Assembly: GCF_011075055.1 (NCBI RefSeq)
Contig: NC_058143.1
Location: 11,547,057-11,611,056, forward strand
From: Mangifera indica
Taxonomy: Eukaryota > Streptophyta > Magnoliopsida > Sapindales > Anacardiaceae
Length of the DNA: 64,000 nucleotides
Reading direction: 5' to 3'
Part shown: one piece after another, positions 1 to 11,108 of the stretch
Numbering within the stretch: position 1 is the stretch's first letter
Layout: every line of letters starts with the position of its first letter
Notes under the pieces: model-generated
What the model was told of the DNA's origin: nothing
Seen by the model: the letters and a program-made list of their open reading frames with translations, nothing else
Databases searched by the model: none
Position numbers and translations under genes: made by a program

Positions 1-599
1 CCTATTATTTTATGGTTTACTCTGCATTATTATTTATTTTGTTATAGTCTTAGTCCACTTTTGATGGTATGACTGAGATTTTCTATTATAACCATCTTTA
101 GATTGAAAATTATTTCATCCAGGAGTTTATTTACACTCATAATAACTACTTCTAGTAATTGCGTTTACTTCAAGGAACAATGCAATACTAATTGGGCGAG
201 TTTGATGATTTTTTATTAACGAGAAAAATTAACTCAAAATTTCTTTTCCCAATATTGCTATTACAAGAGTATAATATATAAAAAAATAAAAATGTGGAGA
301 ATATTTTCTCTTTTATATTATCTCAATCAGGAAAAAATTCTGAATATCGTAGAGTTGTACTAAATTATAAAGTCATTGAGAGTATTATTGAATTTGATAT
401 TCAAATTTATCTTTTACATTTCTCAACGAATCTAGTGGATTTATCATTATATCCATATATTTGGCTTACAACTCCTTAGGGATGTGATGCCAGTAAAATA
501 ATAACCTTGGATTTATCCTTCTGAGACATTTTATTTAATCACTTTGTCAAGGTTCATAAATTCTATATAGAGAATCATGTAAAAACTCATTTAATATTA
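1..599. other. No gene seen
   Basis: AT-rich non-coding sequence; short open frames lack family similarity and codon character. Confidence 0.5.
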
Positions 600-975
600 T
601 CCATCCAATTTTAGGAACTTCAAATTCAAATATTGTCATATGTACAAAACTTCTAGTTTTGTAAACAATATATATGAATTAATTTTTGAAACTTTAGGTT
701 TAGATATTATCCTATATTTAGAAAATAGTTGGTTTTGTAAATGAAATATTGAGATTAATTTTTGAAACTTCAAGTTCATATATTATCCTATTTTTCAAAA
801 CTTCTGGTTTTGTAATTAGTATCCAGAATATTATAACACGTAAACTTTAGTTCTAATTATATTTTGGACTTCAAATCTATATTTTTCATAATTTATGCAA
901 ACTTCAGGTTGTGAATGTGATATAGTTAATATAAAATAAATATTTTGATAAAATTTGGGACTTCAAGCCCATATA

Positions 976-1019
<44 letters not shown>

Positions 1020-1290
1020 TTCTCACGATTTTACAAACTTCAGGTTGTAAATCGGATACAATTATTATAATAAAAATAAATATTCAAATAATATTCAAGA
1101 ATTCTGACCCAGATTTATGGTTTTGTAAACTTCAAGTTATAAATTATATTCATGACTTTAAATCCAAATTCATGATTTTATAAACTTCATATTACAAATG
1201 ATATTCAGGACTTCGGGTTTAGATTCGTGATATTCAAGACTTCAGGTTCAAATTATGATTTTACAAACTTTGGATTGCAAATATAATATA
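600..1290. repeat. Degenerate tandem motif (ACTTCAGGTT type) in array upstream flank
   Basis: The motif AACTTCAGGTTGTAAAT or variants recurs irregularly about every 30-60 bp. The block matches 56707-57260 and the following 1290-1700 stretch matches 57260-57700 and 39310-39560, so it is part of the ancestral upstream flank of the ankyrin units. No gene. Confidence 0.65.
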
Positions 1291-1708
1291 ATTATAAATG
1301 AAAAATTAAATAGAAGATAAAAATAATTAAAACATTAATAGTTTGTATTTTATAAATAAGATAATATCATAATTGAGATATTTGTATTTGTAATATACAA
1401 ACAAAATAATAATACAATTGAAAAATAACTAATATTAAAATATACATTAATTGATCTTACTAATAACATATTAGAAATATGATAAAAAATTATGAGTAAA
1501 AGAAGTTATAATTAAATTAAACTTTTAGAAGAAGAAGATAAATGAAGTTGATGTAAGACGAATCAAAATGAAAAGCAGAACTTGGGAGGCTTGAATGAAA
1601 ATGTTATTAGTTGTGTGTATGTTACAAATAAAGAGACAGGTGTAGTTATAGAAACTCTTGTGGCCCCTCAAATCGATGAGGTAAAGTAATTTTCCAAGGC
1701 TATTTAAT

Positions 1709-2047
1709 TAGGGCTGGACTCGAGCCGAGCCAGCTCGAGCTCAAGCTCGGCTCAGCTTGGTTTGAGCCCGAAACGAGTCGGACTCTGCTCGACTCGATCG
1801 AGCTCGAGCTGGCTTGGGTTGGCTCGGTAGATTTTTAAAAAATTTTTTTATATAAAACGATGTCGTTTTGGTCCATATATATTAAAAACGATATCGTTTT
1901 GATAATAAAAAATGAGCCGAACCGAGCCAAACCAAAAACGAGCCAAACTCGAGCTGAGCCGAGTCGAACTCAAGCCGCCCACAAATAAACCGAACTGAGC
2001 CCGAGCTGGCTGCGAGCCGAGCTCGGCTCGGCTCGAATCCAGCCCTA
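1709..2047. mobile_element. hAT-like foldback MITE rich in GAGCCGAGC
   Basis: Terminal inverted repeats TAGGGCTGGACTCGAGCCGA and TCGGCTCGAATCCAGCCCTA, 8-bp duplication TATTTAAT (1701-1708) / TATTCAAT (2048-2055). Paralogous empty sites at 39551 and 57697 (CATTTAATGCAGGCC). Nearly the whole element is an inverted repeat of GAGCC/GAGCTCG motifs, with an inner inverted pair AAAACGATRTCGTTTT. Confidence 0.85.
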
Positions 2048-2292
2048 TATTCAATGTAGGCCACCGAAAGTCAATATTGCCAGCCCAAATAGTTCATTTC
2101 TTTGCTGGGTGGGATAATTATATTCACATGTGGGAAGCCATCAAATCATTTAAAGCATTCATTTCCACCACACATTTAACATTATGTTTATTATATTCTT
2201 GATACTTGCATGAATGAACTTTATCAATTATTTAAGCAAAGAAAGAATTTTATTTTATTTTTTGTAAGTATCATCCATAAGGATTCCTCATA

Positions 2293-3036
2293 GGCCAAAG
2301 GACTATTTCCCACCCAAGGTATGCTGCAATCTTAAGTTTCTATCATTTATCTTTGATAATATCAAATATCCACTCATGAACAGTTAAAATTAACGGTGAT
2401 AAAAGTAAAATCGTTATTTTCTTTATAATATTAAAAATAAACTAAAATATAATCTATTTTTGCCCCGTAAACTTTAAAAACTAAAAGTTTCCTCTAACCT
2501 AAGTTTTAAAAAATGACAGTTTCACCCTAAGGTTTTGTTTTGAAATCTCCAGCTCCATTGTCAGCAACCTCTCCCTCCGACAGTCTCTTCCTTCCATTTG
2601 GACGTCCAATCGACATTGGAGAAGTCATGGAAGACGAAAAACTTCATCGGTTTCGTCTTCCCAAACGAAGATGAAGACAAAGCTATCTTTTTCGTATTCC
2701 ACGGCTTCTCTGATGTCGATCGGATGTCCAAATGGGAGGAAAGAGACCGCCGGAAGGAGAGGATGCTTCGGGAGGGAAAGACAGTCGGCAATAGAGTCGT
2801 AGATTTCGTCAGAGATTTCAAAACGAAATCCTAAGGTGAAACTGTCATTTTTTAAAACTTAGGCTAGGAAAAACTTTTAGTTTTTAAAGTTTAGGGGGCC
2901 AAAAAGAGATAAAATTTTAAGGGGTTAGGGTTCCATTAATTTTAACTACTCATAGGTGAGTATTTAGTATTATCAAAGATAAAAGATGGAAACTTGAAAT
3001 TGCAGCATACTTTGGGTGGGAAATAGTCCTTTGGCC
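2293..3036. mobile_element. Mutator-like MITE (GGCCAAAGGACT family)
   Basis: Ends are long inverted repeats (GGCCAAAGGACTATTTCCCA at the left, its complement at 3017-3036). It is flanked by a 9-bp target duplication, TTCCTCATA 2284-2292 and TTCCTTATA 3037-3045 (8/9). The interior is largely palindromic. It lies directly upstream of the TATA box of gene A. Confidence 0.85.
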
Positions 3037-3041
3037 TTCCT

Positions 3042-3203
3042 TATATATAAAAGTACACAACATACAACTAATCATATTTTAAAGAGCACTACTTATAGTT
3101 CTTACTCTCTTTACTAAAAGTTTGATGAAGATTTTTCTTTGACATATGAAGGATTGTAACGATTGGAGTATTCAGGTGAGATTGCTAAACTCTTCACTTT
3201 CAA
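3042..3203 (+). promoter_or_regulatory. Promoter and leader exon of gene A
   Basis: TATA box TATATATAAAA at 3042-3052, followed by the conserved leader (AGAGCACTACTTATAGTTC...) that ends at a predicted donor in CAA|GTATTT at 3203/3204. An alternative strong donor TTCAG|GTGAGA lies at 3175. The intron would run to just before the ATG at 4533. A Mutator-like MITE (2293-3036) sits immediately upstream; its right target duplication overlaps the TATA box. Inferred from alignment with eight other array promoters. Confidence 0.6.
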
Positions 3204-3490
3204 GTATTTATATTTATAACTTATTAATATATTATTAACTCTTTTTATGTATATATCAAACTATATATTTTTTATTTATGAAATTGAACCTTTAGATTTT
3301 TTTGATAGAAGAAACTAATTTTTTAATATTTTTGATTGTATATATCAAACAAAGATAATTAAGATTATTTATTTTGTTTTAAAAGTAAGAATATTAGTTT
3401 GATATTTTAAATAAAAAATAATAAAGTCTAGTCTCTTCCCTGAAAAAAACTAAAAGTCACATTGGTATTGTGTGTTTTTTTTTTTTAAGA

Positions 3491-3507
3491 GGGTGTGTGT
3501 GTGTATG

Positions 3508-3590
<83 letters not shown>
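3491..3590. repeat. (GT)n(TA)n microsatellite
   Basis: GT repeats from 3492 followed by an almost pure TA run to 3590, in the leader intron of gene A. Shorter runs sit at the same place in B (9541-9561) and D (40973-40984). Confidence 0.95.
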
Positions 3591-3591
<1 letters not shown>

Positions 3592-4051
3592 ATGTAAAAA
3601 GCTACACATTGGTATTATTGCTTTTTATTTTAAAACATTAAAGCACTAAAAAGAAGTATGTAGATGAGTATATATATAGATGGGTATATATATAATTATA
3701 GGATAACCTTATTTAGAGGTATTCAACAACAATATACCGAATTATATATATTTTTAAATTGAAGAACTAAACTTTTAAATTTTATTATTTAAATTATCAA
3801 AATTTATTATTAAAATAATTAAATTTCATTATTTTTTTAATTAATGATACCAAATTAATCACTTGTTTTTTTTAAAACAAACCAAAATAAACCATACTAA
3901 TTATGTTTGTTTGATATCTTTATTATGATATACATGAAGTTTAATCATTTTATTAGGGAAATATGAATTTTTAGTTTCTTTAATAATAAAATATAAGATT
4001 TCAGTTATTTTAATAAAAAAATTGATAGGCCAATGCTTATTATAATAAAAT

Positions 4052-4232
4052 GAGCAATGCTATGTGTACTTATTTTTGGTACACAATTCATGTACACAAT
4101 GATGTGTCATTATGTAATTAGGTGATTTTAAAATATGTGTCATTATATGATAAAGAAACATCCAATCACATGATAACACCTCATTTGTGTATACAAATTG
4201 TGTACCAAAAATAGGTACACATAGTTTTATTG
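4052..4232. mobile_element. 181-bp MITE (CTATGTGTACYTATTTTTGG ends)
   Basis: Inverted subterminal repeats CTATGTGTACTTATTTTTGG / CCAAAAATAGGTACACATAG with a perfect 9-bp target duplication TAATAAAAT (4043-4051 and 4233-4241). Empty sites in the leader introns of D and F (about 41430 and 60855). In the leader intron of gene A. Confidence 0.85.
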
Positions 4233-4532
4233 TAATAAAATTATGTATATCTAATTTTAAATATTTAATTAAATATTTAAATGATTGTTATCATAAGATT
4301 GTATAATTTTGTATTAAGGATAAAGTCATATAAAACTAAATACCCAATTAAATAATCAAAATTGGGTTATTATATTTATATTTATTTAATTTTGCTAAAA
4401 TTTTTATTAACATAGGATGCAATACTAAGGTTCTTTTCTCTAAGACATAATTTAAAACGATTTTTTTAAGCTCAACCAATCTTTCATTAATTTAATTTTT
4501 TTTTTTTGGTTGTTTCCATCTACGGGAAGCAA

Positions 4533-7018
4533 ATGGGCACAGGACACGAGTTGGGCAGTACAAACGAGCTTTATCGGGCAGCCCTGAACAACGATTGGGA
4601 ATCTCTGAAGAAATTCTACCAGAAAAATGTTGGTTCGCTGTTATTTCCTGTAACGGCCTCCATGGACAATGCATTTCACTTGGCGGTGTTCAGCAAGAGT
4701 AAAGATCCGCTTCAATTTTTACTTGATATTTCCGAAGAACATTCTATGGTGAGGTATGGCTATTTAGAAAAAAATGGCAACGGGAACACACCTCTTCATG
4801 AGGCTGCAGCCAATGGGAACCTGGAGGCCGTAAAGGCTTTGGTCTTTCATCATTGGAGGCTCCTCGTGGGAGATATTGAAGATCCACATGTGGAAGAGTT
4901 CCAAGAGGCTGTGAACATGGAAGGCGAAACCCCGCTTTTTATTGCTGCTGCATTTGGGAGAACAAAAGTGGTGAAGTTTTTAGCTAAAAAATCATTACAA
5001 TTTCGCACAAGATTAATATACCAAGAAAAAATAGAAAAGACTAAAGAAGAAGAATATTTTAAGCTTGAAAATATTCACCGCCAAATCAGACGCTCCATCA
5101 AGGTAAAGCCCAAACCTAAACCCTCCAATGAGCTGCCTGGTGCCATCCAAGGTGAAATAACATCAGAGCCAGAGCCTGGTGCCATGGAAGAAGAAAGATT
5201 CATAGAAGTGCCTGATACCTCCATTCTGCACGTTGCCATCACAGGACACCATTTTGGTCTCTGTCTCTACCCATCTAGCTTCTTTATTTTTGCTTTGAAA
5301 TGAAATATATATTCAACTGATATTTGATGTGCTTTCTTTTCAAATATTCTCAGAAACGGCTCTATATTTACTGAAGAAGGATGAATCGTTAGCAGCACTC
5401 AAGAACCTAGATGGCCGGACCTCTCTTCACCTACTGGCAACCATGCCCTCAGTTTTCGAAAGTGGATATCAATGGGGCACATGGATCCACAGAGTCATAT
5501 ATTCCTGTAAACATATTTTTCACCTTTCCATAATTCTATTAAAGATAATGCAAGCATAAGGATACGTTAAAAGGACCTTTTGTATACATCTTATTGATTA
5601 ATTCCTAAAATTTATAGGCCTTCCAATCGGTGATGATGCAGATGATGATGAAAAAGCTACTACAAAAAATTCCAAAGGCAAAAATTTTCTTTTGTTCGCT
5701 TAAGGGATATTCTACATAATTTCTCTCTTCATCACTTTTTCTCATTGAGCACCTTCTTTTCTGCTAAACACGAACAGGGTGGCTTAAATTAATGGAAAAA
5801 ATCTGTGCACTAGTAGGGAGTAACATCTTGGAAGAAAAGAGAAAGCATAAACTTGCTTTCAAACTAGCGGAGACACTGATAAAAAAAGATTCTTCTTGGG
5901 ATGAAATCGTTAATAGGCTAGTGGTTCCAGAGTTTCCGTTTGATAAAGATCAGTCTTCAAAAGGAGATTATGAGCCAATCCCGTTATTGCTGGCGACTGA
6001 AAAAGGAATAGTAGAAATTGTGAACAAGATACTAGAAGTATGTCCCCAGCTAGTTGAGCATTGCAATGATCTGGGTCAGAACATACTGCATGTGGCAATT
6101 AAGCACCGTCAATATGATATCTTCAATCATGTGAAAAATATGAAAATACCAATGACAAGGTTAGTCCGAAAGGTTGACAAAAATGGCTACACCATTTTAC
6201 ACCATGCTGCAGACTTGGAGCCAGAGACTGCAAAGCGTCACCCAGCAGGACCTGTATACCAACTCCAGGAAGAGATAAAGTGGTACAAAGTAAGCCCCCT
6301 AGCTCTCTCTTCTACAAGATTTTTACCTAATAAACGTGTTTATATGTAGGTTATGTTTCTATATGTGCAGCGTGTAAAGGAGATCACGCCCGCCCACTAC
6401 GCCATGTTTCGCAGCAAGGAGGTAAAGAAAACTTGCGAAGAGCTATTCAATTCGAAGCACAATAAACTACTCGGGCAAGCAGAGACTTGGATAAAAGGCA
6501 CTTCTCAGTCTTGCTCTGCAGTGGCTGTTCTCGTTGCTACAGTGGTCTTTGCAGCTGCGTACACTGTGCCTGGAGGTTCTAATGAACAGGGGTATCCAAT
6601 TTTCCTCAACAGCACTCTCTTCTTGGTTTTCACAGTTACGGACGTTATTGCTTTGGCCTGCTCCTTAACCTCCGTTGTAATGTTCTTATCCATCCTTGCA
6701 TCGCCTTATACGTATGATGAATTCCTCTACAAACTCCCTAGAAAACTCACAATAGGCTTCTCCTTGCTCTTCATTTCATTGGCTACAACAATGATTGCAT
6801 TTGCAGCAACATTATTGCTCATAGTTCGTTTGCAAAAGCCACATGGGGCCACCACTCTCATTTATACTGCTGCATTTCTTCCTGTCAGCATATTTGCACT
6901 CACGAGTTTTCCCATGTATGCTGCATTTGAGAAAACTTTGCTCAAGTTGTATCTTAGATTGTCTAAGAATTGGCGTGTCACAAAGTCTCCACCGCCCAAC
7001 AAGTCAGCTTCCAGATAG
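4533..7018 (+). CDS. Gene A: ankyrin-repeat/PGG-domain membrane protein (ACD6/ITN1-like), 5 coding exons
   Basis: Predicted exons are 4533-5256, 5354-5506, 5618-5677, 5778-6289 and 6371-7018; phases join cleanly to 2097 nt, 698 aa plus TAG. Ankyrin repeats lie at about residues 44-113, 130-155, 228-285 and 375-470 (NTPLHEAAANGNLEAV, TPLFIAAAFGR, TSLHLLATMP, NILHVAIKHRQ). A charged linker (about 155-225) and an acidic linker in exon 3 separate repeat blocks. The PGG domain starts with YTVPGGSNEQGYP (547-559) and has four predicted membrane helices, about 529-548, 566-592, 611-636 and 643-668. Proteins of this family are plasma-membrane or ER proteins in immune, cell-death or salt signalling; that role here is inferred from family. 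The ATG at 4533 was chosen because the upstream in-frame codons have no ATG and homologous unit E begins at the same place. Intron 3 has a GC donor (5678-5679) where paralogues have GT. Exon boundaries are my prediction, supported by conservation among paralogues. Confidence 0.9.
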
Positions 7019-7659
7019 GGTTCCTTTGCAGATTAAGCAGCTCCTAAACAAACCAAATAGTACACAAAGCAGCTTGAGAACGATGGTCAATTATCTGAGG
7101 AGAGTGTCAATGATAATAAGCCCAAGCTCCCAGTCTGAGATTTATATTAGTTGAGGCTAATAATTGTATATGATATTACAAACTAGTGTGACTCTGTTTT
7201 CTTTATTTTGGGTTTCATCATGTCAAGTGTGAGTGTCAAATATGAGAGTATTTTACTCTTATTCTGTTAAAATTTGATGTCAAACAAGAGAATATTTTAC
7301 TTTTTGTTCTAATAAAATTTTATGCAGGTAGTACGCGTTTTTTAAGAATATAAATTTAAAATATTCAATGTATTTTTATCATGTTTAATAACATGCTTAT
7401 TTTCCAAGTACAAATTGTCTCCATATATTAATTCATATCCTGTGACTTTTATTGAATTCAATATTAGAGGCTTGTATAATTTCTCTATATATATACCACT
7501 TTCTATTCTCTGGCTGAATAATTAATCAACAGTGCCAAATCAAATAATCATGTTTCTGAGTCATTCAAACCCATGTATTATTCACAAATCTAAGAGAAGA
7601 GGACTGGTTTCCATCTAAGAGAACCAGAAAATTATGATAACATAAGTGAACTTATTAGA
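7019..7659 (+). other. 3' UTR and 3' flank of gene A
   Basis: Conserved after every PGG copy (13577-14190, 25684-26110, 33000-33450, 44134-44690, 48420-48900, 63300-63880), with ATTAGAGGCTTGTATAATTT and AATAAAATTTTATG polyadenylation-like motifs. It carries no further open gene. Confidence 0.6.
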
Positions 7660-8110
7660 CGGGCTCATGGCGTCAAAAGAGAGATTCCTTCTTTGATGAG
7701 CACAAACATACTGCTCTTCATCCAGGTATGTTGTTAGCAACCAAGACTGCGCATTGCCGTTTGAGATTGAGATATAGCTGTATCTTGGACTGAAGTAAAC
7801 AAGCCTTTCAATGGAGAAAGGTCGATCTTCTATCCCAGAAATTCATCGTTGTCAGGTAAAACCATGGAGTCTGATATCATTGTCAGAAAAAACTATGGAG
7901 TTTGATATCTGAGGAGTCTTGATGATGCCTTCTTCAAACTTGATCTAAACACAGAAATGAAATGGCCAATTAGAGATGAACCTAGACTTACAAATCTGGA
8001 CGCCAAACCTGCACGCGCTTGGGACTTCGGACTTCATATTTGGCATTGGTACTAATGGAGGTTGTAGCCAATGGACACACATATCCAAAGTCAGTTTCTT
8101 AGATAGGGTT
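7660..8110 (-). pseudogene. Fibrillin (plastid-lipid-associated protein) relic, C-terminal part
   Basis: Read on the - strand, about 8110 to 8000 encodes [12 protein letters not shown], matching the fibrillin/PAP domain, followed by a probable donor (GTGCAG|GTTTGG) and intron. A second piece (about 7910-7670) encodes LPDNDEFLG(stop)KIDLSPLKGLFTSVQD, then after a frame change SWLLTTYLDEE. Fibrillins are plastid-lumen/plastoglobule lipid-binding proteins. Stops and frame changes mark it as dead. The N-terminal exon is absent: at about 8420 the sequence switches into a truncated Mutator-like element. It lies tail-to-tail with gene A. Confidence 0.82.
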
Positions 8111-8419
8111 GGAGACAAAATCAAGCTGAACTAATCCAAACTCGATTGTCAATTTGACTCGAATGACTCAAAACAAGCGTAGTTTTGGTGAGTTTGAACC
8201 TAACAATTGATTTTGTATTCGAACTCGAATTCGAGAGCTTTCATCTCACTAAATTCATGAGCCTAGAAGAGTTTAATTCAGTTACAACTGAAAAGTTCTG
8301 ATCCAACCGAAGAGTTATAATACTATTGCAATCAAATTCTCTGAAATTTGAGCTTAGCTCCCTTTAAACTGAACCAAACTCCAAATTAATTTGAGATAAA
8401 CTTGACTTGAATCTACCTC

Positions 8420-8923
8420 TTGACGATTGATCCGAAAAACAACATTTTTCTCCTAGGGTTTTCAATTTTTCAGAATCAATTTTTCAGTGATGTCTTTTCC
8501 TCTCTGGTGACCTCTAGGCAATGTCTCTTTCTCTCCAACGTGACCTTCTTCTAAGAGTCTTTCTCGATGTTGTCATTAGCAAAGACGAATCATCTTCGCC
8601 TAGAGACAAAGACGATGTCGAGGAGGATCGTTGGAAGGAGGCCACCGTGAGAAAAAGAGACATCACCTGGAGGTCATCAGACAGAAATAGGTGTTATTGA
8701 AAAATTAAATCTGAAAAATTGAAAACTTTAAAGAGAAAAATATTATTTTTAAAAACTTGAGTTAGATGAAAATTGTTAGTTTTTAGAGTTTAAAAAGAAA
8801 ATAATATAACTAATAAATTTAGTTAATTTTAATTATTTATAAGTAGATAAAAAAGATTTTTAAAGTTAGCGAAACAAAAAAAAAAAACTAGTTTACTTTA
8901 GGTGAGAAATAATCCTTTGGCCT
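8420..8923. mobile_element. Truncated Mutator-like MITE
   Basis: The right end (GTGAGAAATAATCCTTTGGC to 8922, then C) and internal half match the elements at 39609 and 57753, but the left half is missing and the sequence joins directly to the fibrillin-relic intron near 8420. Confidence 0.7.
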
Positions 8924-9095
8924 TGCTTTGTTGGGTGTGAAAATTATATTCACAGGTGCGAAGCCACCAAATCATTTAATGCAATCCCACCAACTATGAC
9001 TATGTGGTCCACCATACATTTAACATTATCTTTATTATTAAAGTAAAGTTCGGCTACCTTTTTTTATTGGAAAATATCATTCACGAGGATTCCCT

Positions 9096-9246
9096 GTATA
9101 CAAAAGCACACATCACAGATTTTAGAGGGCACTACTTATAGTCCTTAATCTCTTTTACTGTATGCTTGATTAAGATCTTTCTTGAGCATGTGAAGCACTT
9201 CAACGATTGGAGCTTCAATTGAGATTACAGAATTCTCCACTTCAAG
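9096..9246 (+). promoter_or_regulatory. Promoter and leader exon of gene B
   Basis: TATA-like GTATACAAAAGCACACATCA at 9096, then the conserved leader ending CACTTCAAG|GTATTC at 9246. The TATA is weaker than in A, E or the 38.4-kb copy (TATACA against TATATA). The leader intron runs to about 11100 and contains a hAT-like insertion (9978-10786). Confidence 0.55.
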
Positions 9247-9977
9247 GTATTCATATTTGAAACTTATTAATATATTATTAACTCTTTTTATGAATATATC
9301 GAATTATATATTTTTTATTTATGAAATTGAACCTTTAGATTTTTTTGATAAAAGAGATTAAATTTTTAGTATTTTTAATTATATATATCAAACAAAAATA
9401 ATTAATATTGTTTATTTTGTTTTAAATGTAAGAATATTAGTTTGATACTTTAATTAAAAAATAATAAAGTTTAGTTTCTTCCGGGAAAAAAAGAAAACTA
9501 AAAGTCACATTGGCTTTTTTTTTTTTTTAAATGAGTATGTGTGTATATATATATATATATATTGATGTAAAAAGCTACACATTGGTATTATTGCTTTTTA
9601 TTTTAAAACATTAAAGCACTGAAAAGAAGTATGTATATGAGTACATATATAGATGGATATATATATAATTATAGGATAACGTTATTTAGAGGTATTTAAC
9701 AACAATATACCGAATTATATATTTATTTAAATTAAAAAACTAAACTTTTAAATTTTATTATTTAAATTATCAAATTTTATTATTAAAATAATTGAATTTC
9801 ATTATTTTTTTAATTAATGATACCAAATTAATCACTTTGTTTTTAAAACAAACCAAAATAAATAATACTAATTATGTTTGTTTGATATATTTGTTAAGAT
9901 ATACATAAAGTTTGATTATTTTAATAGAAAAATATGAATGTTCAAGTTTACTTAATAAAAAAATATAAGATTTCAGT

Positions 9978-10786
9978 CAAGGTTTTCAAAATTGGATCGG
10001 ATCAGTCGGATCGTGAACCAGTACTGTAACCGGTTACTATTTAATATAAAACCATTATAATGTTAATTTCGGGTTGGACCGCTGTCGAACCGCCTGTTTG
10101 TGTCTAAACCACAGTCCAATCGGTCAAGGTGGTTCCCGGTTCAGAAGCTGTGTATAAAAGCAACAGTTTTATTTCTTTCCTCCTGTATCCTGTTCCTTGC
10201 ATTGCACGTAGACGCAGAAGGGTTTTGCTGCAGTTGACAAATTTCTTCGACTGCACGTATTAATAAACCGCTGTTGATTCATCTCTTGCCGATGACGACG
10301 ACGTTGCCGAGGGGTGGTGGTTTGCAGGCTCACAAGATAGCAGTTTCACGACAATATTGCAACCTTTCACGACTACTTCTTAGGCTAAGACGACGGCTGA
10401 CGATGACGAGGTTCCGTTGCTGTTGTGACTGACGACTTTTCAGACAACAACGGAAAGCTGGTGTGTATCCAAGGCTTTGTAAACTGTTTGAAAAACCAAT
10501 GTCTTCGTTTGTTTGAATTTATTGTGTTTGTAAACCGTTGCTGTTTTAATTTACCGGTTCAGAAGCTGTTTGAAAAACCAATGTTTTATCAATCCTTGAT
10601 GAAAAGTATACACAATATAAAATTTACTGTGTAAAACATATGTAATTACTAATTAAACATAGTTTTTTTAGGTTTTTACATAAAACTGTAATTCCGGTCC
10701 AACTGACCAGTCCAAACGGTTCAACTAGTTCGACCGAAACCATTACTTAAAACAGTTTTTATCTCGGTCCGGTTTTGAAAACCTTG
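9978..10786. mobile_element. hAT-like non-autonomous element (CAAGGTTTTCAAAA ends)
   Basis: Ends CAAGGTTTTCAAAATTGGAT and CCGGTTTTGAAAACCTTG; 8-bp duplication ATTTCAGT (9970-9977) / ATTTCAAT (10787-10794). Empty site in the intron of gene A (about 3996-4020). No transposase seen. Within the leader intron of gene B. Confidence 0.8.
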
Positions 10787-11108
10787 ATTTCAATAAAAAA
10801 ATTGATAGGTCAATACTTATTAAAATAAAACTATGTATATTTAATTTTAAATATCTAATTGAAAACTCAAATGATTGTTATTATGAAATTGTATGATTTT
10901 GTATTAAGGATAAAGTCACGTATGAGTAAATATCCAATTAAATAATCAAAGTTGGGTTATTATATTTATATTTATTTAATTTTATTAAAATTTTTATCAA
11001 CACATGCAATACTAAGATTCTTTTTCTAAGACATAATTTAAAACGATTTTTTTAAGCTCAATCAATCTTTCATTAAATTTTTTTTTGGTCTCCATCTACG
11101 GGAAGGAA

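Larger units (their letters stand above)
3204..4532 (+). other. Leader intron of gene A
   Basis: AT-rich non-coding sequence conserved at about 9250-11100, 40660-41700, 55430-56078 and 60100-61090. It carries a GT/TA microsatellite (3491-3590) and a 181-bp MITE (4052-4232). No coding sequence seen. Confidence 0.55.

Noticed and set aside
1848..2064. Two - strand open frames of 60-68 aa
   Set aside because: They are produced by the GAGCC-rich repeats of the hAT-like foldback element.
2561..2834. Overlapping open frames on both strands (78 and 86 aa)
   Set aside because: They lie in the palindromic interior of a Mutator-like MITE; the mirror-image frames come from the inverted repeat, not from a gene.
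10425..10634. 69-aa open frame
   Set aside because: Inside a non-autonomous hAT-like element with no transposase similarity.
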